A stretch of DNA of 64,000 nucleotides, taken from the NCBI GenBank assembly GCA_027459625.1, contig DAIDHP010000004.1, positions 62,001 to 126,000 on the forward strand, read 5' to 3'. Shown piece by piece: positions 52,618-62,047 of the stretch. Below the pieces are notes generated by a model. The model was not told the DNA's origin, did not search any database, and saw nothing but the letters and a program-made list of their open reading frames with translations. This stretch comes from Chthonomonadales bacterium. GTDB taxonomy: Bacteria; Armatimonadota; Chthonomonadetes; Chthonomonadales; CAJBBX01. The stretch's first letter is position 1. The number at the start of each line of letters is the position of its first letter. The position numbers and the translations under genes are program-made.

Positions 52618-53268
52618 CTACTTGTTGAGAATAGCCAGTACCTGGTCAGTAATATCCACTCCCGAATAGAGCACCACTTGATTGTTGAAGACGATGGTTA
52701 TCCCTTTATCCTTTGCAACCTGAGCGACCGCAGCGCGAATATTCTTCACCAGCAAATCAGAGTTCTGATTATCGAAATTCGTGAGTTCAGCCTTCATCTG
52801 ATCCTGCATGCTGTTGTACTGATCCGACGCTTTGGCTATTGCCGCCTCAAGCGTGGCGAGTTGGGTTTTATCTGCGTCAGTCAGATCGCTCTCCTTCTTC
52901 TGTCTCAGGGCTACCAACTGATTGTTCAGTTGCTGAGCCTTATCCATTAGTTGTTTCAGCGTCGCCTTATCCGCGTCGGTTTGATTGGGACCTTTTTCTT
53001 CAATCGCGTCGATTTGCTTTTGCTCATCTTCGGTGAGAAGAGGCATGTTCTGTCTACGCGCCAGCCTGCCTTGCCATTTGGCTTGGAGTTGCTGGAATTG
53101 TGTTTCCAAAACCGCCTTCATTTTATAATTATCATTTATCTTCTGGACATCCACCGTGGCGAATGTGATCTGCTTCTCGCTCGCTCCTGAGGCGCGCAAG
53201 GCAAAGGCGAGGCATACAACCATTGTGGACAAAACCATCACTCTCCACCATGCTGGTGACTGGGACAT
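52618..53268 (-). CDS. OmpH/Skp family periplasmic chaperone
   Basis: A 216-residue exported protein. Signal peptide (VLSTMVVCLAFALRASGA) then ITFATVDVQKINDNYKMK, the OmpH beta-strand start, a long coiled coil in the middle, and IRAAVAQVAKDKGITIVFNNQVVLYSGVDIT at the end, a clear OmpH C-terminus. Skp-like proteins escort outer-membrane proteins to the BamA machine, encoded directly upstream. GAGAGGAG precedes the ATG and its own extended -10 promoter is visible at 53300. Confidence 0.88.
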   Translation of the reverse strand: MSQSPAWWRVMVLSTMVVCLAFALRASGASEKQITFATVDVQKINDNYKMKAVLETQFQQLQAKWQGRLARRQNMPLLTEDEQKQIDAIEEKGPNQTDADKATLKQLMDKAQQLNNQLVALRQKKESDLTDADKTQLATLEAAIAKASDQYNSMQDQMKAELTNFDNQNSDLLVKNIRAAVAQVAKDKGITIVFNNQVVLYSGVDITDQVLAILNK

Positions 53269-53299
53269 ATTAAACTCCTCTCAAATCTTTTCGATACTC

Positions 53300-53329
53300 A
53301 TTATAGCATTGAGTCGCGGATTTCAACAA
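53300..53329 (-). promoter_or_regulatory. Promoter of the OmpH/Skp gene
   Basis: On the minus strand a perfect TATAAT (53305-53300) preceded by TGC (extended -10), with TTGTTG 18 nt upstream (53329-53324). It sits just after the bamA stop, about 31 bp before the OmpH ATG. It would allow OmpH and lpx genes to be transcribed apart from bamA. Confidence 0.6.
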
Positions 53330-53330
53330 G

Positions 53331-55385
53331 TTAGAATACCTGACCAATGCTGAAGTGAGTTCTGGCTCCTTCGCGACCGAAACCTTCGTCTATGCGTATC
53401 GGCCCGATGGGTGTAATGACGCGCAAACCAAAACCAACTCCGAGAGACGGGCTGAAACCCGCATGCTGGGTGAAACCCGAAAAACTCACATTTTCGTAAT
53501 TTCCCCCCCACGCATCTCCAACGTCCGTGAAGAGAACGCCGGTCAGGCTTTTTTCAATTGGCTGTCGGAATTCGACCGATCCAAGAAACATATTTCTACC
53601 CCAGAACCGATCCTCCTGGTACCCTCTCAGACTTTCCGCGCCACCCACGAAGAACTGTTCTGAAAATGGCATTCGACCGGTGGATGTCCCGACTAAAAAT
53701 CTGAAAGCGAATACTTGGCGCAATTGGTTCGGGTTGGTTCTCCTGCCTTGCAAGGAGATGAATCTCCGAAGGTCGATGATCAACTTTGTGTAATTCATTG
53801 GACCATACACTCCGTTTGGAGTGGCGCCATTCAGAAGGGTGATAGGTCTCATGTCGGCGTGCCCAACGTCAACCTCCACAGTCTCATACCCGCCGGCGGC
53901 AGGATTTTGAATGAAATCCCGGGTGTCATGGGATACTCGACCGGTCACGACCGCTATGGGCCCGTTCTGCAAAATAGAAGCGTCATTTGCATCAAGGTCC
54001 AATGCGGGAACGCTGACGTTATCATAACGAATACCCAAATATCCCCGCATCGTGGAACTCAAAGGTCTGCCCAAGGTAACTTGTCCACCCACATGGGTTT
54101 CATAATAATCCGTGCTCGTACCCGCCAAGTTTGAGCTGGTCAAACTCCCGATGGAGGTACCAAAACGGTAAACAGCTTTGTCATATAGGTCCACGGACAA
54201 GGATGTGTGTTTTTTATCCAACCATGGCTGCGTGAATCCCAATTCATAACTGTTCTGGTTTGCGATACCGCCTGTTTGAGCGCGAAGATTGACTTGCTCG
54301 CCAGTTCCAAGGAAGTTTGTGTCGCCGACATCCGCAAAATAGATGAGTTGTTGCTGACTGCTGTAACCAAGACCTAACGCCAAGGAACCCGTATGCTTCT
54401 CCTGTATGTTTAAAGTGATTTCCACGCTTCCCGGAGCGGGGTAGGCGAAAGCCGGTTCCACGCTGTCGAACAGACCCGTGTTGTAGATCGCTGTAAGATC
54501 CTTGCGCAGTTGAAGCACGTTGTAGTATGATCCCTGCTTTAACTGCATCTCCCGTAATACAACCCAGGGGCGGGTCTTCTTCAATCCGTGAATGGTTATC
54601 TTGGTGACTTTACCCACTATGATAGGGATATCCAGAATACCGTTCGTGATTCCCAGTCCGTCAGGGTTCACAACCGCCTGGTATCCTTTTTTCTCGTAGG
54701 CTTGCTGAATAGCCTCAACGTCACTACGCAATGTGTTGATGTTAAGGACTTGGCCCTCTTGGGTTTTCATCAACGCTTTGATTGTTGCGGCAGGTATTGG
54801 ACCCGTGCCTGTCAAATTGATCCCCTGCACCATGTCGTTTTCATCCACGGTAATGGTTACGTCAGCTTCATTGCCAACGACATTAGCAGTGATAACGACA
54901 CCTTGCGCGGGGTTATCCGGATGATGAGATCCAAAGTTACCTGTTTGCAGTAACCGTTGCTGAGCGTCGTTAATGCTTTGCTGCGTCAGCGGTTGACCAA
55001 CGGTCAAGCCACTTGCAAGAATGATTGCGCTACTGTTTATGTTCTTATTGCCCACCACCGTGATAGACTTGATGATAGGGTTTAAAGGCGCCAATGGCGT
55101 TGTGGGCGCGGTCGGAGTCGTGGGCGTTGTATTTGGCGTGGCGGGCTCCGTCGGTTTTGTCGGCGCCGCAGGCGTTGTTGACGGTTTGCCTGGTTGCGGG
55201 GCCGGATTTGGAGGCGTGACAGGCTTGGTGGTCGGGCTCGTCGGTTTGGTCGGCGAAGCGGGACTTGACGGCTGGGATGTTGGCTTCGTCTGCTGGGCGT
55301 AAGCCTGCTGCACCGGAAGACCAAGCATGCAGAACAGCATCAGGGATAGGATTGTAGTTACGACCTTATAGTGTTGTATTTTCAC
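53331..55385 (-). CDS. bamA: Outer-membrane assembly factor BamA (Omp85) with Pro/Thr linker
   Basis: A 684-residue outer-membrane protein. A signal peptide is followed by about 65 residues of Pro/Thr/Ser-rich linker. POTRA domains come next (about 105-335), for example IIKSITVVGNKNINSSAIILASG and GKVTKITIHGLKKTRPWVV. The C-terminal barrel has LRGYQEDRFWGRNMF, the lid-lock VRGY/F-type motif of Omp85. It has about three POTRAs rather than five. The barrel ends in FSIGQVF with a terminal Phe as expected for substrates and BamA itself. The start is a GTG with AAGGGAG upstream. It inserts outer-membrane beta-barrels. Confidence 0.93.
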   Translation of the reverse strand: MKIQHYKVVTTILSLMLFCMLGLPVQQAYAQQTKPTSQPSSPASPTKPTSPTTKPVTPPNPAPQPGKPSTTPAAPTKPTEPATPNTTPTTPTAPTTPLAPLNPIIKSITVVGNKNINSSAIILASGLTVGQPLTQQSINDAQQRLLQTGNFGSHHPDNPAQGVVITANVVGNEADVTITVDENDMVQGINLTGTGPIPAATIKALMKTQEGQVLNINTLRSDVEAIQQAYEKKGYQAVVNPDGLGITNGILDIPIIVGKVTKITIHGLKKTRPWVVLREMQLKQGSYYNVLQLRKDLTAIYNTGLFDSVEPAFAYPAPGSVEITLNIQEKHTGSLALGLGYSSQQQLIYFADVGDTNFLGTGEQVNLRAQTGGIANQNSYELGFTQPWLDKKHTSLSVDLYDKAVYRFGTSIGSLTSSNLAGTSTDYYETHVGGQVTLGRPLSSTMRGYLGIRYDNVSVPALDLDANDASILQNGPIAVVTGRVSHDTRDFIQNPAAGGYETVEVDVGHADMRPITLLNGATPNGVYGPMNYTKLIIDLRRFISLQGRRTNPNQLRQVFAFRFLVGTSTGRMPFSEQFFVGGAESLRGYQEDRFWGRNMFLGSVEFRQPIEKSLTGVLFTDVGDAWGGNYENVSFSGFTQHAGFSPSLGVGFGLRVITPIGPIRIDEGFGREGARTHFSIGQVF

Positions 55386-55429
55386 TAGGACACTCCCTTG
55401 CGAGTGAGTTCTCTAATCATTGACGTACC

Positions 55430-56098
55430 TTATTGGTCTTTGTAATAAGGCTCGAGTTTGCGCCTGAGCATTGCCCGAGCACGGGAAAGGCGCGTCTTTA
55501 CATTTTCAATTGTGAGGTGGGTCACTTCAACGATTTCATTGTAAGATAACCCTTCCACCTCGCGTAAAATAACAACTTCACGATACTCCGCGGGAAGGGA
55601 GTTCACCGCCGCGAGGATCTGCTGCTTGAGTTCCTTTTCCTCCGCGATGACATGGGGCGCCTTGGAAAGATCGGGGATCTCCTTGGAAGGGAAGCCCTCA
55701 TCGTCGCTCCATTCATCCGGTTGGTCCAAAGACTCCAACTTGATCGTATGTATTCTGCTTCGTTGTCGCAGACGGTTGCGGCATTGATTGATAGCAATCT
55801 GATATAGCCATGTGTATACTTTGGACTCGCCTCGAAACTCATTGAAATGACGATAGGCGTTGATGAAAGTGTCCTGCGTTAAATCCGCCGCCTCATCGTA
55901 ATCCCCTATTATCCGATAGATCACATTGAATATTTTCTTTTCATATGTGGCCACTAGCGAATCAAAAGTGGTGTGGCTATCCTTGCCGCCCGACGTTTGA
56001 TCCCTCATCGGCCGGTCCTCATCGCGTTGATCCTCCGAAGTGAGTTCGCTCGTCATAAGTAGGACATAACTTTTTCCACTGTTGTTTAGCGTGTTCAC
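55430..56098 (-). CDS. ECF sigma factor (RpoE-like)
   Basis: A 222-residue extracytoplasmic-function sigma factor. Region 2 is DEAADLTQDTFINAYRHFNEFRGESKVYTWLYQIAINQCRNRLR and region 4 is SLPAEYREVVILREVEGLSYNEIVEVTHLTIENVKTRLSRARAMLRR. An acidic linker lies between. It may start at GTG 56098 or ATG 56056; the ribosome sites of both are poor. No anti-sigma gene is next to it. It sits between tamB and bamA, so it may control envelope or outer-membrane genes, perhaps its own operon. Confidence 0.9.
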   Translation of the reverse strand: MNTLNNSGKSYVLLMTSELTSEDQRDEDRPMRDQTSGGKDSHTTFDSLVATYEKKIFNVIYRIIGDYDEAADLTQDTFINAYRHFNEFRGESKVYTWLYQIAINQCRNRLRQRSRIHTIKLESLDQPDEWSDDEGFPSKEIPDLSKAPHVIAEEKELKQQILAAVNSLPAEYREVVILREVEGLSYNEIVEVTHLTIENVKTRLSRARAMLRRKLEPYYKDQ

Positions 56099-56111
56099 CG
56101 CTGGTTATATC

Positions 56112-59100
56112 CTAAAACTTAAAGACTCCCTCAAGAAGGTACGCGTTCGTTTTTTGATCATCCACCGACCAGGAAAATTGCAAATTATCTCGAATACGAT
56201 AGCTAGTCTTTAACTCCCAGGAGATGTTCCCTGAGTAACTTGTGGAGTTCGTACCTGTGAATAGTCGCCAATAGCTGATGTAAAATGGTCCGAACAACTT
56301 GCGTGAAACATGGAAGGAAAATGCGTCCATGTTATTGTATTCCACCGAGATATCCTCCAATCCCAACGCTTTCCTTAATCCCATTTTTTCCAATAGACTG
56401 GGCAGGTAACTGTTGGAGAGAATGTCGGATAACTGTTGCCCCAGAATGCGTCCGACATCCGGATTTCTGCTGAATAACTGCTCAATGGAATTCTGACCGC
56501 CTAATAATCCCGTTATCCTCTCCTGCAATCCTTGCGGCCCTGGCGCGAGGTCCGCTGGGTCCGAACGAAATCTGAGTATCAGTCCGGATCCTGGATGTGT
56601 GTTGGATACCAACTGATTGGATGTGGCGATAGTCAATGGGGCTCCCATATTGATGGGACCGCTAGCCTCAACCGTGATAGTATACCTTTTATAGGACCCA
56701 TTCACGGAAGTAGCCATCAAATGAGTATTCGCCACAAGGTTGATATTGATGCCGAGCGATGGATTTGCGTAGTCTCCCATTGCGTAGGTTGGGAACCGCA
56801 AATCCACAACACCTCCCCGTTGAATCACAAAGCGCGCCGTTGGGAACACCAGTGTTCCTCGGTCAATTGTCACATGTCCGCTGAAATTCGGATGTTCCAG
56901 CGTGCCTGTCAGCATCATAGGATAGGCGGGCTCCGTGTACACGACGGCGGATAACTGTGCGGAACTGATTGTGACGGCTTTTCCCAAGGTGATGCCCAAA
57001 TGAAACATCGGTGAGAATGGCATCTCGCTCGGGGTTGTTGACGTGGCGACGATCTGCGGCATCTTGAACTCCGCTTGATTCACGTGTATGTTGCCGGTGA
57101 TATTCGGTTTGAACAGGGTGCCGGTGATGGTGAAATTCGCGGCGGTGTCTCCGGTGACCAAGCTGCCGGAATGCAATATCGGCAAAGGTGTCTCCGCCAC
57201 TACGAGGCGGGGAATGGAAATAGTCAATCCTTTTGAGTTGGCTACGCCTTCATGCAGCGGAAGATCCCCTGACATCGTGATCGGTTGGCTGGCTAAAAGA
57301 GTTTTCCCTGTTCCCAAATCGAAAACCTTCGTGTCGGCGCTGAAATGGTCTACGCGCAGCGAACTCCCGTCGAAACTGAACAATGAGTTCAAATCCGTTA
57401 GCGCCGTGGACATACCGCTTAACTGTATCTTATCCGATGGCGACTGGGTGATTTGAAGCTGTCCGTGAATGTCAGGTTTTTTCAACGTGCCTGTCCAGTC
57501 GAAGGATGCATCAAGGTTTCCTTCCAGGACGGCGTTGGAATTCGGCAAGAAAGCGGTGAGGATGCTCAAACTCTGATTTTTTATCCTCACGCTCATGTCC
57601 AGCTTTGGATCCGGAGGAATGAAAGGTGATATCCATGAAAACTGAATGGACCCTTTGGCGGAAGCGAGGTATTCAGGCGCAGGCTGCTTCGGGTTTGATT
57701 TTTGCCCCTTGAGTATTATGCGAATATCATCCGCGTTGATGCTGCCCTCCTGTAGGGTCGCTTTGGAAATGGAAATGTGGTCCACTTGAAACTCTTTGCC
57801 CGTGGCGATCTGCGGGTCTTTCCATAGAAGATGGGAGAGTTCACTGGAGAGAGTCAGTTTCGGTTGGCTTGGATTGCCGCTCGCTTGTATATAGATAAGA
57901 TCCGCAGTTCCGGACAAACCGCTAAGCACGGGTGTGTTTGGGAACCAGCGCCCCAATAATTGCAGAGGAAGATTGTTCATGCTGATATCCCCGTCGATAC
58001 TTTTTGCGAAAACCATCTTCCCTTGAGCGGAAATCGAGGATTCCCCAGCCTGCAACTCGGCGTCGTTAAGCGCAAGGGATCCAGGCGTGTAAATACCGGA
58101 ACCCTTGAAAACGGAGATAGGTTGATTCTCCACGATTATCTGGTTCCCATTCCATTGAAATGCGATATCTGGATGATGATCCGTATCGGTCAGATGAGCT
58201 TGCATGGAGATGTCCCCTTGCAGCGGGTTCGATAATCTATTCAACCAATACACCAACGGGGAGTTAGGCTGGCTCACGGCATAAGGGCTGTTGACGATAA
58301 GATGACGGATGAGCTCGAACGGGATGGAATTGGCGACCAAATCCCCCTTGAAGGAGGATTTGTCAACATTGTATTCAAAATTATCCACTTGCATCAGTGT
58401 CTTGTTGGAATTCAAGCCCCTGAGGGCTATGGCGTTGGACGTGATCCTGTTATCGTCAAAGAGTATCTTCGCAACAAGATCGCCTGGTTGCTCATCGTTA
58501 ATTGTGAGTCCGGTTGTGCTTGCGTCGATTTCCCCTTGCATTCCTTTAACCGCGCCTGAAACGATATTCCCTTCAAGTTTGAGCGTTCCGTTCGCCTTTC
58601 CGCTCATTACGATGTAATCCTTCATCCAAGGCTGGAAAAGCGATAGATCTAATTGATTCAACTTGGAAATGATGATGAAGTGATTGGCTGAATCCATGCT
58701 CGCTTGAGCGTCAATGGTGGAAGATCCGATGCCTGCGTGAAAAGCGGGCACGGTCAAACTTGCGCCGTTTGACGTTGATTGGTAATTCAAGGATAACGAG
58801 AGATTGTCGAATGTGAAATCCGCTAGGGTTGCGTCCTTTACTATGATAACGGGCATGCTCACGTCTGGTTGAGAATAGGTGCCGGTAACCTGAAATGAGC
58901 CCTCGCTTGCGCCGCTCATCTGCCAATTTTTCCCCGCCATCTCCGCAATATCCTGTAATTCAAGCCGTTGGAAATCCCCATTGAGATTAAGAGTCGCCTT
59001 TGAGGATAGCGGATTAGTGATCACCCCGGTGATCGAGGCGATCGCAGGGAATCTCCACGCCGTGCCGTTGATAATCTTCAACTCCTCCTTGCTCGCTTCG

Positions 59101-61106
59101 AAATCGGTTGTGAACAGATCCATCTGCACGTTATTATAGGCGAGGGAGTAGATATTGACTGTTCCGTTTATTTGGGGATCATCCCATGTCCCCTGAATGC
59201 GAACGCCATTCAGAAACGCCTCTCCCCCAAGATTTGCTATTTTCAACGAGTTGAGAGGCGAGTTGCCGTCACTTGCCTCAATTTTCCCGCCATTCTCATA
59301 TTCTTGAATGAGAGATTTAATATTTATATGGTTCGCACTCGCACTCAAATCCAATATGTGAGTTTTCAGATCCACCGAACCGGATGCGTCTATCTTTCCG
59401 TCGTTACCGCCGACATCAAGTTCATCCACGTAAAAAATATGCCTGTAGGAGCGAAACTCCCCCTCGAAATTGTGAAGATTGTACTGATTCACGTGCAAAT
59501 TGTTCGCCTGCACGTTTGCTCGAAGGCGCGGGTATTTAGAGAGGGAGTTGCCGATGAGTGCGAAGTCCGCGTTTCCGCTTCCTTGGAGTTGGACCCGGGA
59601 TATGGGTAAACTCGCGAGATCAATGTTTCGACAACTGGCGTTAACTCTATAATCAAATCCTTTGGGTTTGGTAAACGCAATCCCATTTAATACGCACGAA
59701 CCTCCGAAGCATGTTCCTTTAAGGGTGACATCCAAATGGTGTTTGAACAGATGGGCGGAAAACCGAGCGTTAGTGGCGCGATGTCCCTGCCAGGTAAGAT
59801 AAGGGACCTTTGCAGACACCATGATATCAGGGTTTTGGGGTGTGCCGACGGCGACGAAATGCAACGCGCTTAATCCAAGATCGGCGTATTGATCCTTGCC
59901 TAAGGGAATGCGTCCTTGCAGCGACGTATAACCCTCGGCCCCGATGAGCAGCGAATGCAATGGTCCGTTCAGGCTCAATTTGAAAGACCCCTTCGCTCTT
60001 GCCGTCTGCAAGGATTTGAAAGCGCCGCCTATATTAAAATCCTTGGCAAGGGAGGCGTAATTCACCGCGCTGGAGGATATCGATCCGTGAAACTCAGGGT
60101 TTGTGAAATCCATCAAATCCCCTTGCAGGTTAACGGGCATGCCGGCGAAATTCGCCGAAGCGTTGCGGATATGAAGCCAGTTGTTCGCTACCTGAGTCTC
60201 TCCGGAGATTCCCGTGATGCTCCGATGCATGCGACTTACGTACACGTCCCCGTTCCGTATCGCGATGTCGCCTTGAATATCAAAAGGTATCCATCCTTTC
60301 ATGTTGGGAGTACGCACAATTGAGACATCGCCCGCTGCGACCCCGTTTTGGATATCATAACCCAAGGGGAGAAATCTGTTTGCCATAATTGGGAGCGAGA
60401 CATGATCGGCTTGAATATTCAACCCCAAACGTTTTATTGGAGAGAGGTAAGAGCCTGATACGTGAATCTTCCCCGCCTGACCTGAGACAACCGCGCCCGA
60501 GACATCCCAATACACGCCTCCGTCGGTAGGGAAATAAAACGCTCCGTTGATGCTTTTTACGCGAACTATGTCGGTTTGTGACTTGCGTTGTCGATTGTGA
60601 GGGAGGGTGGCGTCCACATAGGTCAGCCTGCCGTTCTGGATGTCTATCTGCGAAAAGCTCGGTCGTGACTTGCGATTTGATTTCTTTTTGAACAGGCTTA
60701 GGAAATTCCATTTGCCTGGCTGAAGTCGTTGGATTTTCACATCGGGGTCATATACGTGAATGGTCCAGATACGGGGGATCACCAAACTCTTTTCAAGAAA
60801 AAATCTGCGCCAAGCAAAATCAAAGGTCACTCGCCTCGCCTGTACCATTGTTCCGCTTTGACGGATCGTTTTGCCTTCTGCTATCTGGATATGTTCGATC
60901 ACGACATCGCCGTTCAGGGTCGTGATTTTGCCGATGCGCACCTCATGCCCTAAGTATTGAGTGGCTTCCGACGCGAGGATTCCGCCTAGATGGGTTTCAG
61001 CAATTGAGAGGAATCGTAGAATCACATCTCCGCTTATTATAACTAAGCAAAGAAAAGGTGCGACCGAGATCGTCAAAACGAAAATTCGGTGGATGATACG
61101 AGACAT
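56112..61106 (-). CDS. tamB: TamB/AsmA-like inner-membrane translocation protein
   Basis: A 1664-residue protein with one N-terminal membrane anchor (about 8-32), a very long region of beta repeats and the C-terminal DUF490/TamB domain. The latter shows GHVTIDRGTLVFPTARFVIQRGGVVDLRF and ends in a barrel-like segment (SYSGNISWELKTSYRIRDNLQFSW). TamB-type proteins form a hydrophobic groove across the periplasm used in outer-membrane protein assembly and lipid transport. No TamA is here; BamA downstream may be its partner. The next gene, the sigma factor, starts 13 nt later. Confidence 0.88.
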   Translation of the reverse strand: MSRIIHRIFVLTISVAPFLCLVIISGDVILRFLSIAETHLGGILASEATQYLGHEVRIGKITTLNGDVVIEHIQIAEGKTIRQSGTMVQARRVTFDFAWRRFFLEKSLVIPRIWTIHVYDPDVKIQRLQPGKWNFLSLFKKKSNRKSRPSFSQIDIQNGRLTYVDATLPHNRQRKSQTDIVRVKSINGAFYFPTDGGVYWDVSGAVVSGQAGKIHVSGSYLSPIKRLGLNIQADHVSLPIMANRFLPLGYDIQNGVAAGDVSIVRTPNMKGWIPFDIQGDIAIRNGDVYVSRMHRSITGISGETQVANNWLHIRNASANFAGMPVNLQGDLMDFTNPEFHGSISSSAVNYASLAKDFNIGGAFKSLQTARAKGSFKLSLNGPLHSLLIGAEGYTSLQGRIPLGKDQYADLGLSALHFVAVGTPQNPDIMVSAKVPYLTWQGHRATNARFSAHLFKHHLDVTLKGTCFGGSCVLNGIAFTKPKGFDYRVNASCRNIDLASLPISRVQLQGSGNADFALIGNSLSKYPRLRANVQANNLHVNQYNLHNFEGEFRSYRHIFYVDELDVGGNDGKIDASGSVDLKTHILDLSASANHINIKSLIQEYENGGKIEASDGNSPLNSLKIANLGGEAFLNGVRIQGTWDDPQINGTVNIYSLAYNNVQMDLFTTDFEASKEELKIINGTAWRFPAIASITGVITNPLSSKATLNLNGDFQRLELQDIAEMAGKNWQMSGASEGSFQVTGTYSQPDVSMPVIIVKDATLADFTFDNLSLSLNYQSTSNGASLTVPAFHAGIGSSTIDAQASMDSANHFIIISKLNQLDLSLFQPWMKDYIVMSGKANGTLKLEGNIVSGAVKGMQGEIDASTTGLTINDEQPGDLVAKILFDDNRITSNAIALRGLNSNKTLMQVDNFEYNVDKSSFKGDLVANSIPFELIRHLIVNSPYAVSQPNSPLVYWLNRLSNPLQGDISMQAHLTDTDHHPDIAFQWNGNQIIVENQPISVFKGSGIYTPGSLALNDAELQAGESSISAQGKMVFAKSIDGDISMNNLPLQLLGRWFPNTPVLSGLSGTADLIYIQASGNPSQPKLTLSSELSHLLWKDPQIATGKEFQVDHISISKATLQEGSINADDIRIILKGQKSNPKQPAPEYLASAKGSIQFSWISPFIPPDPKLDMSVRIKNQSLSILTAFLPNSNAVLEGNLDASFDWTGTLKKPDIHGQLQITQSPSDKIQLSGMSTALTDLNSLFSFDGSSLRVDHFSADTKVFDLGTGKTLLASQPITMSGDLPLHEGVANSKGLTISIPRLVVAETPLPILHSGSLVTGDTAANFTITGTLFKPNITGNIHVNQAEFKMPQIVATSTTPSEMPFSPMFHLGITLGKAVTISSAQLSAVVYTEPAYPMMLTGTLEHPNFSGHVTIDRGTLVFPTARFVIQRGGVVDLRFPTYAMGDYANPSLGININLVANTHLMATSVNGSYKRYTITVEASGPINMGAPLTIATSNQLVSNTHPGSGLILRFRSDPADLAPGPQGLQERITGLLGGQNSIEQLFSRNPDVGRILGQQLSDILSNSYLPSLLEKMGLRKALGLEDISVEYNNMDAFSFHVSRKLFGPFYISYWRLFTGTNSTSYSGNISWELKTSYRIRDNLQFSWSVDDQKTNAYLLEGVFKF

Positions 61107-61141
61107 GATTACCAGTCGATCAATCCGATATTAGGGATGAG

Positions 61142-62047
61142 TTATGCGCTTACCGCGTTGGGCAACTCATCGGAATCCCCCAGTCGTTCCTTCATTATTT
61201 GACGAGAGAAGGCGATGGCGTTGTAACTGCTTCTGACGAAAGGACCGGAAGCCACGAATAAAAATCCTAATTTCATCCCTTCCGCCTCCAATTCGGCGAA
61301 ATAGGTCGGTTCAACGTATTCCAGCACGGGCAGATGATGCGTGGTGGGGCGGATGTATTGCCCTATGGTCAACGCGTCCACGTTATGCTCCCTCAAGTCC
61401 GATAGCGCATCCATGATCTCCTGATGCGTTTCGCCTAATCCAAGCATGATGCCGGATTTCGTGTAGATCGAATCGTCCATCATTTTCACGGTTTGTAAAG
61501 TCTGAAGTGAGCGACGGTATTTGGCTTGGGGGCGAACGGACGGGGAGAGTCGTTCAACCGTTTCGATATTGTGATTGAATATGTCGGGATGCGCCTCCAC
61601 AACCGTTTGTATGCACTCCTCCTTGCCTTTGAAATCCGGGGTGAGGACCTCAATGACGGCGCGAGGCAGTTTCGCCCTGATAGCGTGAATGGTGGCTGCG
61701 AAATGGGCGGCTCCGTCATCCTGCAAATCATCGCGCGCGACCGATGTCACCACGACATGCTTCAACCCCATTTCGGCTGCGATATCCGCCAACCGGGAGG
61801 GTTCCTCGGCGTCCGGCGCGAATGGCTTGCCCGTTTTTATGGCGCAAAAGCCGCAATTTCGGGTGCATATGTCTCCGAGAATCATGAACGTCGCCGTTTT
61901 ACGCGACCAGCACTCTCCCAAATTGGGGCACCTGGCGCTTTCGCACACGGTGTGCAAGTGCGCGTGTCTCATCATCCCCTCAACCTCTCGCACCGATTCA
62001 GGCCGAGGCGTTTGTTTTGACAGCCATGACGGCAAACTTCGATTCAA
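61142..62047 (-). CDS. lipA: Lipoyl synthase
   Basis: A 301-residue radical-SAM enzyme that inserts two sulfurs into octanoyl groups on lipoyl domains. The auxiliary cluster is C35, C40 and C46 (CESARCPNLGEC). The radical-SAM cluster is C61, C65 and C68 (CTRNCGFC). The C-terminal RSSYNA motif, with the Ser that binds the auxiliary cluster, appears as FVRSSYNA. The start is probably a TTG at 62047 with AAGGGTGG upstream. It lies 35 nt before tamB but its function is unrelated to envelope assembly. lipB is not in the window. Confidence 0.96.
   Translation of the reverse strand: MNRSLPSWLSKQTPRPESVREVEGMMRHAHLHTVCESARCPNLGECWSRKTATFMILGDICTRNCGFCAIKTGKPFAPDAEEPSRLADIAAEMGLKHVVVTSVARDDLQDDGAAHFAATIHAIRAKLPRAVIEVLTPDFKGKEECIQTVVEAHPDIFNHNIETVERLSPSVRPQAKYRRSLQTLQTVKMMDDSIYTKSGIMLGLGETHQEIMDALSDLREHNVDALTIGQYIRPTTHHLPVLEYVEPTYFAELEAEGMKLGFLFVASGPFVRSSYNAIAFSRQIMKERLGDSDELPNAVSA

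Noticed and set aside
61142-62047. lipA as part of the outer-membrane operon by function
   Set aside because: It is adjacent to tamB and may share a transcript, but lipoyl synthesis has no known link to envelope assembly, so I do not claim one.
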